From positions 806,001 through 870,000 of the forward strand of contig NZ_JAJQXW010000001.1 in NCBI RefSeq assembly GCF_021246445.1: 64,000 bases of DNA. Direction: 5' to 3'. Below are positions 57,536-64,000 of this stretch, in pieces. Position numbers and translations under genes: made by a program. The notes under the pieces are model-generated. The model worked only from the letters and a program-made list of their open reading frames with translations. It searched no databases and was not told the DNA's origin. Position 1 is the stretch's first letter. Every line of letters starts with the position of its first letter. Source of the DNA: Rhabdothermincola salaria. GTDB lineage: Bacteria; Actinomycetota; Acidimicrobiia; Acidimicrobiales; Acidimicrobilacustridaceae.

Positions 57536-60500
57536 GAACGCTCCTTCGACGATGTCCTCGGAGGTGAGGACGGGGAGGGATCGGCCTCTCGCCGGCGCAC
57601 GATGACGTCGCGCATCCCCTCGGCGAGCAACAAGAAGACGGCGACCAGCGCCACGATGTGGGCCCGCTCGAACATCTGGGGCCACTCGAAGTCGGACGGG
57701 TAGTCGCGCCGCCACTGCGACGTCACGATGTACGCCGTCGCCACGGCATAGGCGCTGGCGGCGGCCAGCCCCAGCACCCCGCGCCCACGGGGGGAGCGGA
57801 AGGCCCACCAGGCGCCGGCCACGACGAGGGGGATGGCCAGCAGATCGGGCAGTCGGGTGGGCACGTCGAGGAGCATGACCACGAACAGGGCGCCGGCGGC
57901 GACGCTGGCGGCGCGGATCGACGCTCGCTCGACGATGCTGCCCCGGGTGTCGATGCGCCACGGCAGGGGCGCCAGGTCGGGGTCGAGGGGCAAGGCCCGG
58001 TGGTCGGCGCGCTCGGCGGCACCGCGGTCGTCGGCGAGGACCGCGATCGCCGGGTCGGCCGCGTGGCGGCGCCGTCGTTCGGACCACAGGACCAGGGCGA
58101 GGCAGACCGCCACCGCCACCACCGAGACCCAGATGCCGATCCACACGATCCGCTGGGGCGCCCACTCCACGTGGACCTCGAGGGGGCCATCGCCGACGAC
58201 GGCCGGGTCGAGCAGCCAGCCGTTGGCGTAGCCGTCGATCAACACCGGCGGACCGAGGTCGACGCCGTTGGCGCTGGCTTCCCAGCCATCGTTCCAGGAC
58301 TGGCCGACCGAGAGCCAGCGCGCCTCGTCGGACCCGGGCACGACGAAGTCGTAGCTCACGTCGCCCCGCTCGAGCTCGTCGACCGCTCCGTCGCCCGTGA
58401 CGACCGGGGCGGCCAGCTCGGGCACACCCAACGGGGCGCCGTCGCGGGCCGAGGCCAGGACCAGCCGGTCGACGGAGAGGCCGACCTCGCGGCCGGTGGC
58501 GGTGCGCACCTCGTGCTCGCCGGCGGTGAGGGCCAGACCGGACTCGGTCCCTCCACAGGGGGTGACGTGGAGGGCTCGGCGGGCGAGGGCGGCGGCTGCC
58601 GGACCACTGACGCGGACCGGCACCGGCTCGCCGTCGACCGTCACGAGGTCGGTGCGACACCCCGAGTCGACGGTCTCGGCGGCGGCGGGGGCGACGACCC
58701 CGGGAAGGCCCAGCTCGGCGATGGCGGCCGGCATGGCGATCGGGTTCTTGGTGTACCAGTCGATGGTCTCGACCGGGCGGTGGTCGTCGATGGTGACCCG
58801 GAAGGTCGAGCCGGTGAGCGGTTCGAACGTGACGGGCGCCGACGCTGTCGCGTCGGGCTCGTCGCCATCGGTGATCTCCGGGAGCGTGACCGTGCGGCTG
58901 CGGGCCGGGTCGCCGTCGGCGGCGATGGTGAGCTGTCGAGGCACGGAGTGGCGACCGTCGGCGACGACCTCCAGATCGAGGCGGTCGATGGTGGTCGGTG
59001 CCGGCAGCGCGATGTCGAGCCACTGCCCGTCGATGCCGGCGAACGGCGTCGACCATGCCGTGGTGGGATCGCCGTCGACGGCGGCGTGCGCTCGAGCGGT
59101 GAGGTCTCCGGGCAGGGAGTCCGAGGCCGTGGCGGTGACACCGCCCTGGGCGGCGGACGGGATGCCCAGCAGGGCGTCGAGGAGCTCCTCGGAGGCCGAC
59201 GCCTCGAGCCGGGCCTCGCCGCCGATGCCGAAGGCGCGCGGCGTGGGCACGTCGACGATGCGAGCCATCGAGGTCTCGGCATCGGTGCGGACCGGTTCGG
59301 CGGGGTTCGTGCGCAACCGGGTGAACAGGTAGGTGAGGCGGTGATCAGCCGAGCTCTCCCCGGCGGCGTCGAGCAGGTCGACCGGCGGTCGGATCACCTC
59401 TCGGACCTGGAGGTCGCCGAGGCGCACCTCGGCGAGGCCCACCCCGCTCTCGCTGTCGTAGCGGGGTCGCCGCCCGGAGGTGTCGGCCAGGATCTCGATC
59501 TCCAGACGGGAGAAGGTGCGCTCCCCGAAGTCGACCCGTTGGCCGGGCTCGGCACGGCTCTCCTCGCCGAGGTCGGCGACGACGGACTCCTCGCCGTCGA
59601 AGGTGAGACGGACCTGGGTGAGCCAACGCGTGCGCACACCGCTCTGGGGCTGGAGGAGCTCGACGTGGTCGGTCGTGAGTGGTTCCGCTGCCTCGATGAT
59701 GAGCCGCTGTCCGAGCGGGTCGCCCATGTCGGCGACCTTCCAGGCGGTCTGGGGGTCGCCGTCGAGGGCGCCGGCCGCCCGGTCGTTGGCGGTGAGGGTG
59801 ACCTCGTTGCCGTAATCGGTGGCGAAGACCTGCACTCCTCCGAGCTGGCGGGTGACGGTCGCGGCGCTGTCGTCGGCCTCGGGGAAGAGCTCGAGGCGTT
59901 GGTCTCCGGGCTTGTACACGAGCGGCTCCTCGCCGGCCTGCTCGGTGTAGCCCGCCGTCTCGCGCAGGGTGCTCCAGGACCGGGCCCGCTTGCGGTTCGT
60001 GTCGGTGACGACGAGATCGGCACCGTCATCGAGCAGGCTGTCCAGGGCCTCGGGTTCAGCGGCGAAGCTGGCCGCGTAGAAGATCGCCTGCTCGGGGTCG
60101 AGGGCGCCGGCCTCGGCCAGGTCGACCAGTCCGTCGCCGTCGCCGGAGACGACCAGCGGCCGCTCGGCCGGTTGGGTGCGGACCACGGGCAAGCGGTCCT
60201 GGACCCCGAAGACGGCGACCGCCGGCGGGTCCTCCCACTCGGGCGGCGTGGCCAGCTCGATCTCGTCGAGCAGCGGGAGCTCGGGTCCGGCCACGTTGCG
60301 GTCGGTGGGCCCGAAGGGGACCGGCTCGTCGAGGCCGGGAGTGCGCCGCAGCAACTCCCACATCGTGCGGGGACGGGCCAGCCGGTAGCGCTCGTATTGC
60401 AGGTCGGAGCGCAGCACGATGTCGCCGACGCCCATCAGGCGGGCGAGGGGAGCGACGGCCTCGGGGTCGAGCGTCTCCTCGTGCCACCGGTGGTCGAACG

Positions 60501-62043
60501 CCATCTGCAGGTCGGCCGAGGGCTCCGAGCCCCACAAGAAGAGCTCGCGCGCCGCGTACTGGCGCTCGGTGAGCCCGGGGGTGACGGGATCGACCGTGTT
60601 GCCCCACCGATAGCTGGCGAAGTCGGTACCCGGGACCTCGAGCGCACGCGTGCCGTCGTCGGTGGCCGTGAGGTAGTCGGCCACCTCCTCCCAGTAGGCC
60701 GGGATCTCCTCGGGACGTTCGAGGTTGGAGGCGATCATCTGACCGTTCCACAACGTGGGCAGGTTCACGATGACCAGGGCGGCGACGACCGCCGTGGCCG
60801 GCCACGCCAGCCGCGGCTTCATGCGTCCGAAGGCGGCGACGCCGGCTCCGAGGCAGACCGACAAGCCCAGGGCCAGGAGGGGGACGGCCCGCGGGGTGGA
60901 GCGCAGCGAGAGCCCGGCGTCGGTGCGCGTGGCCTCCTTGAACACCGCCCCGAGGAACGATGGGTCGTCCCAGGGGTGGGCCGCGATGGCGGCGAGGGCC
61001 CCCACCGCCACGAGGACGAGGAAGAAGGCCCGGTACCGCCAGCGCAGGAGCGCGGCGCAGACCATGGCGAGCAGCGGGACGGCGTAGCTCAGGGTGAGGA
61101 AGAAGAGGTTGGTCGTGTAGGTCTGGCTCGGCTCGATCCAGGGACCGAGCTTGTCGGTGCCGTAGAAGAACCAGTAGCCCAGCCCCCGGAGGACCTCGGG
61201 GGCGGTCGACGCCTGCGCGACCACCTCGTAGGTCTCGGTGTAGCGGATGACCGGGAGGCCGTAGCGACCTTGGGCCCAGAGCCCCGCGATCCACCACAGC
61301 GACGCGGCCACCGTGAGCACCCCGATGCGGCCAGCGGTGGCGAGCGCGTGGCGGACGCTCGCCTCTCGATCGACCACCACCGCGTGCAGCAGCCACAGCA
61401 GCGGGCCGAGGCCGATGAGCAACAGAGCCGTCGCGTTCACCCCACCGACGGTCAACACCACCAGCGCGAACAGCGCAGGATCGCGCCAACCACCGCGGCG
61501 CAACGCTCGCACGGTGAAGGCGATGAGCCACGGCAGCGCGGTCCAGGGCAACAAGATGACCGAGATGCGAGCCGAGTAGTTGAGCAGGTAGGGGCTCAAC
61601 ATGTAGGCGAGGGTGGCGACGAGGACACCGCCCTGGCGGGCCGAGAGCGAACCCCAGCCCAGGGTGCGCAGCAGGTAGCGCACGCCCATGCCGGCGGCGA
61701 AGATGAGCGTGCCCATCCAGAACCGCTGCGCCACCCAATCGGGCACGCCGATGGTCTCGAAGAGCCAGTAGAACGGCCCCATCGGCCACAGATAGCCGAT
61801 GTTCTGGTGGGTCACCGAGCCCAGGCCGACGTCGCTGTTCCAGACGTACGGGGCTTCGGACAGCAACTTGCCGGGGTCGAGGTAGAGGTACGTCTTGGTG
61901 TCGGCGCCGACCATCCCCCGGTGGGTGAACAGCAGCGGAACGTAGGCGATGAAGGCGGGCAGGGCCACGCCCAGCCAGTCGAACCGGCGCCGCGGCGGCG
62001 TCGATCCCGAGCTCCCCGAGCGGGTCGCGGTCGGCGCCGTCAC
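57532..62043 (-). CDS. AftD/DUF3367-like alpha-(1->3)-arabinofuranosyltransferase family protein
   Basis: A 1503-aa GT-C type membrane glycosyltransferase. The N-terminal third has about 11 membrane helices, with GMVGADTKTYLYLDPGKLL and SDVGLGSVTHQNIGYLWP, matching DUF3367 openings. A long extracytoplasmic part contains two discoidin-like modules (AAGALDGDPQTAWKVAD and AHAAVDGDPTTAWSTPF), and the C-terminus adds more helices after VEWAPQRIVWIGIWV. Mycobacterial AftD (about 1400 aa) adds alpha-1,3-arabinofuranose to arabinan. The GTG at 62043 overlaps the GT4 stop. Neighbours are GT4 and amine-oxidase-like genes, which supports an envelope glycan role. Confidence 0.85.
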   Translation of the reverse strand: MTAPTATRSGSSGSTPPRRRFDWLGVALPAFIAYVPLLFTHRGMVGADTKTYLYLDPGKLLSEAPYVWNSDVGLGSVTHQNIGYLWPMGPFYWLFETIGVPDWVAQRFWMGTLIFAAGMGVRYLLRTLGWGSLSARQGGVLVATLAYMLSPYLLNYSARISVILLPWTALPWLIAFTVRALRRGGWRDPALFALVVLTVGGVNATALLLIGLGPLLWLLHAVVVDREASVRHALATAGRIGVLTVAASLWWIAGLWAQGRYGLPVIRYTETYEVVAQASTAPEVLRGLGYWFFYGTDKLGPWIEPSQTYTTNLFFLTLSYAVPLLAMVCAALLRWRYRAFFLVLVAVGALAAIAAHPWDDPSFLGAVFKEATRTDAGLSLRSTPRAVPLLALGLSVCLGAGVAAFGRMKPRLAWPATAVVAALVIVNLPTLWNGQMIASNLERPEEIPAYWEEVADYLTATDDGTRALEVPGTDFASYRWGNTVDPVTPGLTERQYAARELFLWGSEPSADLQMAFDHRWHEETLDPEAVAPLARLMGVGDIVLRSDLQYERYRLARPRTMWELLRRTPGLDEPVPFGPTDRNVAGPELPLLDEIELATPPEWEDPPAVAVFGVQDRLPVVRTQPAERPLVVSGDGDGLVDLAEAGALDPEQAIFYAASFAAEPEALDSLLDDGADLVVTDTNRKRARSWSTLRETAGYTEQAGEEPLVYKPGDQRLELFPEADDSAATVTRQLGGVQVFATDYGNEVTLTANDRAAGALDGDPQTAWKVADMGDPLGQRLIIEAAEPLTTDHVELLQPQSGVRTRWLTQVRLTFDGEESVVADLGEESRAEPGQRVDFGERTFSRLEIEILADTSGRRPRYDSESGVGLAEVRLGDLQVREVIRPPVDLLDAAGESSADHRLTYLFTRLRTNPAEPVRTDAETSMARIVDVPTPRAFGIGGEARLEASASEELLDALLGIPSAAQGGVTATASDSLPGDLTARAHAAVDGDPTTAWSTPFAGIDGQWLDIALPAPTTIDRLDLEVVADGRHSVPRQLTIAADGDPARSRTVTLPEITDGDEPDATASAPVTFEPLTGSTFRVTIDDHRPVETIDWYTKNPIAMPAAIAELGLPGVVAPAAAETVDSGCRTDLVTVDGEPVPVRVSGPAAAALARRALHVTPCGGTESGLALTAGEHEVRTATGREVGLSVDRLVLASARDGAPLGVPELAAPVVTGDGAVDELERGDVSYDFVVPGSDEARWLSVGQSWNDGWEASANGVDLGPPVLIDGYANGWLLDPAVVGDGPLEVHVEWAPQRIVWIGIWVSVVAVAVCLALVLWSERRRRHAADPAIAVLADDRGAAERADHRALPLDPDLAPLPWRIDTRGSIVERASIRAASVAAGALFVVMLLDVPTRLPDLLAIPLVVAGAWWAFRSPRGRGVLGLAAASAYAVATAYIVTSQWRRDYPSDFEWPQMFERAHIVALVAVFLLLAEGMRDVIVRRREADPSPSSPPRTSSKERS

Positions 62044-63281
62044 CGGAGGGTGGCGCCTCGACCCCGGCCCCGGGCGCGCCGCATGGCGTCGAGCGCGAGT
62101 GGGGTGAACGCACCGAGGGCCGTGGCCTCCCAGGTGAAGGTGGCGGCGTGCTCGAGCGCCCCCTGCGAGAGGCGCTGACGGAGCTCGGCGTCGGTGAGCA
62201 CGGCGATCAGGTCCTCGACGAGGCGTCGCGGATCGGGGGCGAGCAGACCGCTGAGGCCCGCGGCGACCGAGTCGCGGTGCCCGGCGATGTCGGTGGCGAC
62301 CGCCGGCGTGCCGCAGGCGGCGGCCTCCGTGAGGGTCATTCCCCAGCCCTCGGCGATCGAGGCGCTGGTCACGGCCCAAGCCCGACGGTAGAGCGACACG
62401 AGCTCCTCGTCGGACACCCGGCCGGCGAGGCGCACCCACTCGGTGGCGTCGAGGGCCGCGATCTGCTCCTCGAGGGCGGGGCGCTCGTAGCCGTCACCGA
62501 CGATCACCAGCTGCAGGTCGGGCACCGAGCGGCGCACCTCGGCGGCCACGTCGAGCAGGACGTCGAACCGCTTGGAGGGCATCAGGCGACCGACGCTCAC
62601 CAGGAGGGGCTCGGGGCTCTCCTCCTCGTCGCCCGGAGCGAAGCGTTCTTCGATGCCCGGCGGCACGACGCTGATCCGGCCCGGCTTGAGCCCGAGGTAG
62701 TCGATCATCTCTCGTCGGGACGACTCCGACAGGGTGACGATCGGCGTGCGTCGGTAGAGCGGGGGAGCCAGTCGATGCTCGAAGAACTTGCCGGCGCTGG
62801 CCAGCTTGTCCTCGAGGACCATGTCCCACATGTCGCGATGGACGTGGTGCATGAAGGCGATCTTCGGGCCCCGGGCCCACAGCGGCGTGAGGAAGGGCAC
62901 GCCGTTCCAGATCTCCACGATGCCGTCGCGCGGCCCGTGCGCGCCCAGCAGCTCGGAGATCACCGAGGTGGGGAACACCATGAAGCGGCCGTGCTTGCGG
63001 ATGATGCGGTACCCGTCGCGCGTCCCTTCGAAGGGGTGGCCCTGGGCGTAGGAGGTGCGCATGGTGATGTCGAGGCCGGCCTCGGCCCAGATGGCCAGGA
63101 TCTTGGCCGCGTGGAGCTCGGAGCCTCCCGCCTCGATGTCGACGAGGTCTCGCCAGGCCAGCACGTGGATCCGCTCGAGCCCCGCCTCGGCGGCCAGTGC
63201 GGCCACCGCCTCGATCCCTTTGGACGCGACGCCGAGATCTCCCGACGGGGTCCCCGGTTGGTCTCGTGCCCCCCCGCTCAT
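62040..63281 (-). CDS. GT4-family glycosyltransferase
   Basis: A 413-aa GT-B fold glycosyltransferase of family 4. The N-terminal half has AGGSELHAAKIL and an acceptor-side pattern GPRDGIVEIWNGVPF; the C-terminal half has VSVGRLMPSKRFDVLLDVAAE, LVIVGDGYERPALE and the donor-binding SIAEGWGMTLTEAAACGTPAVA (E-x7-E). It probably transfers a sugar from a nucleotide or lipid donor on the cytoplasmic side. It overlaps the AftD-like gene by GTGA and follows the FAD protein gene after 13 bases. Confidence 0.9.
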   Translation of the reverse strand: MSGGARDQPGTPSGDLGVASKGIEAVAALAAEAGLERIHVLAWRDLVDIEAGGSELHAAKILAIWAEAGLDITMRTSYAQGHPFEGTRDGYRIIRKHGRFMVFPTSVISELLGAHGPRDGIVEIWNGVPFLTPLWARGPKIAFMHHVHRDMWDMVLEDKLASAGKFFEHRLAPPLYRRTPIVTLSESSRREMIDYLGLKPGRISVVPPGIEERFAPGDEEESPEPLLVSVGRLMPSKRFDVLLDVAAEVRRSVPDLQLVIVGDGYERPALEEQIAALDATEWVRLAGRVSDEELVSLYRRAWAVTSASIAEGWGMTLTEAAACGTPAVATDIAGHRDSVAAGLSGLLAPDPRRLVEDLIAVLTDAELRQRLSQGALEHAATFTWEATALGAFTPLALDAMRRARGRGRGATLR

Positions 63282-63294
63282 GTGCGGCCCCCGG

Positions 63295-64000
63295 TCAGGG
63301 GGAGGTCCGGTTGACGGGGTGGTCGGGCCCGTAGGCGTCCCGCGAGATCACCGGTGCGTCACGTCCGGTGCCCCCTCCGCCCGACGATGCAGCGGCCGCG
63401 TCGGCCTTCTCCTCGTGGTACTCCTCTTCGACGTTGACCTCCCACACGTCGTGGTGGGTGCCCTCGACCAGGTTCTCGACGGTCAGCATCGCCGTGTACA
63501 TCGAGTGGTCCTGGTTGTTGTACCGGTGCATGCCGTTGCGGCCCACCGGATGGACGTTGGGGGTGTTGGCGACCAGCCAGTCGCGCAGGCGCTGCACGTT
63601 GGCCTTGTAGTGCTCGTCGTAGAACGGATAGGCCTTCGGCATCCGCACCACGTAGCCGGCCTCGACCGCCGACGCCGGCACCAGGCCGATGTGCTCGAGC
63701 TCGCGCTTGGCCAACTCGACCAGGTCGGCGTCGTCTGCGCTCCAGAGGTGGTCGCCCTCGAAGACGAAGTACTCGAGGCCCAGGCAGGTGCGCCCCTCCT
63801 TGACCATGTAGGGCGACCAGGAGGCGAAGTTCTGGATGCGCCCCACCTCGACCTCGGGGGAGTGGATGTAGATCCAGTTGTCCGGGAACGAGGCGCTCTC
63901 GGGCACGACGAGGGCCACGGTCAGGAAGTCTCGGTAGGCCAGGTCGTCGGCTGCCTGGAGCACGTCTGCCGGAACCGGCGGATCCATCGCCCGCAGCAGC
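63295..64000 (-). CDS. FAD-dependent amine-oxidase/UDP-galactopyranose-mutase-like protein, partial
   Basis: The C-terminal 234 residues of a flavoprotein; the frame runs off the window edge, so its start is missing. The conserved MDPPVPADVL, LAYRDFLTVALVV, FPDNWIYIHSPEVEVGRIQN and VGRNGMHRYNNQDHSMYTAM segments are typical of a group annotated as NAD(P)/FAD-dependent oxidoreductases near polysaccharide genes. It ends in a Gly-rich tail. It probably acts on a sugar or polyprenyl substrate in envelope synthesis, with the adjacent GT4 and AftD-like enzymes. Confidence 0.8.
   Translation of the reverse strand, partial: LLRAMDPPVPADVLQAADDLAYRDFLTVALVVPESASFPDNWIYIHSPEVEVGRIQNFASWSPYMVKEGRTCLGLEYFVFEGDHLWSADDADLVELAKRELEHIGLVPASAVEAGYVVRMPKAYPFYDEHYKANVQRLRDWLVANTPNVHPVGRNGMHRYNNQDHSMYTAMLTVENLVEGTHHDVWEVNVEEEYHEEKADAAAASSGGGGTGRDAPVISRDAYGPDHPVNRTSP

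Noticed and set aside
57658-62178. Long plus-strand open frame opposite the AftD-like gene
   Set aside because: Composition is that of an antisense shadow in GC-rich DNA; the minus-strand frame has clear membrane helices and family motifs.

Overview
The window looks like a chromosomal segment of a very GC-rich actinobacterium, most likely a member of the Acidimicrobiia (the Iamia/Ilumatobacter type of gene content). This rests on the GC content, frequent GTG starts, dense ATGA/GTGA stop-start overlaps, F420-type and SDR oxidoreductases, a Streptomyces-type conservon, DUF2510 membrane proteins and a DUF3367 (AftD-like) wall polymerase. I could not run a search, so the taxon is inferred. I see no rRNA, tRNA, CRISPR array, insertion sequence or prophage.

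Region 1 (37-24299) is an accessory catabolic stretch. It opens with a six-gene, translationally coupled plus-strand operon: cyclase-family hydrolase, SDR, MarR regulator, D-aminoacylase-type amidohydrolase, a degenerate SDR-like protein and a complete SDR. On the minus strand follow DUF2254, class II aldolase/adducin, an amidohydrolase-2 protein, a stand-alone CoxL-like molybdenum hydroxylase, a FadR-type GntR regulator, an aldo/keto reductase, an LLM oxidoreductase and a CrtC/AttH-like protein. After a palindrome-rich intergenic region, the plus strand carries another amidohydrolase-2/D-aminoacylase pair, a phosphotransferase and a cupin. A 600-bp repeat-bearing gap with a clear promoter leads to a third amidohydrolase-2 gene, a MarR regulator and an acyl-CoA ligase. 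Five amidohydrolases, three regulators, SDRs and a ligase suggest degradation of small carboxylic, cyclic or amide substrates. The substrates cannot be read from the sequence.

Region 2 (24301-43488) is mostly housekeeping and small genes: a secreted NlpC/P60 hydrolase, a cold-shock protein with a strong leader hairpin, class I fumarase, a flavodoxin, an FAD oxidoreductase divergent from a methyltransferase, an LCP wall-polymer ligase, an MtaD-like deaminase, an FtsX/MacB-type permease, a J-domain protein, a lipoprotein, a second acyl-CoA ligase and an M18 aminopeptidase. Several of these genes have a TANNNT hexamer 6-8 bases before the start codon, so leaderless transcription looks common.

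Region 3 (43664-55593) holds gltB-gltD (glutamate synthase), two DUF2510 membrane proteins whose first codons are near-duplicates, and a complete four-gene conservon: NIT/HAMP sensor kinase, roadblock protein, DUF742 protein and small GTPase.

Region 4 (55713-64000, minus strand) holds a small DUF2516-like membrane protein, a HAD nucleotidase, an alpha/beta hydrolase and an envelope-glycan cluster: a 1503-aa AftD/DUF3367-like glycosyltransferase with two discoidin-like modules, a GT4 glycosyltransferase and an FAD-dependent amine-oxidase/UDP-galactopyranose-mutase-like protein cut by the window edge.

The observations most worth following are the pseudo-SDR/SDR pair (3951-5392), the CoxL-like protein with Gln at the catalytic Glu position (8973-11339), the dispersed intergenic palindromes, and the AftD-like polymerase in a non-mycolate lineage.
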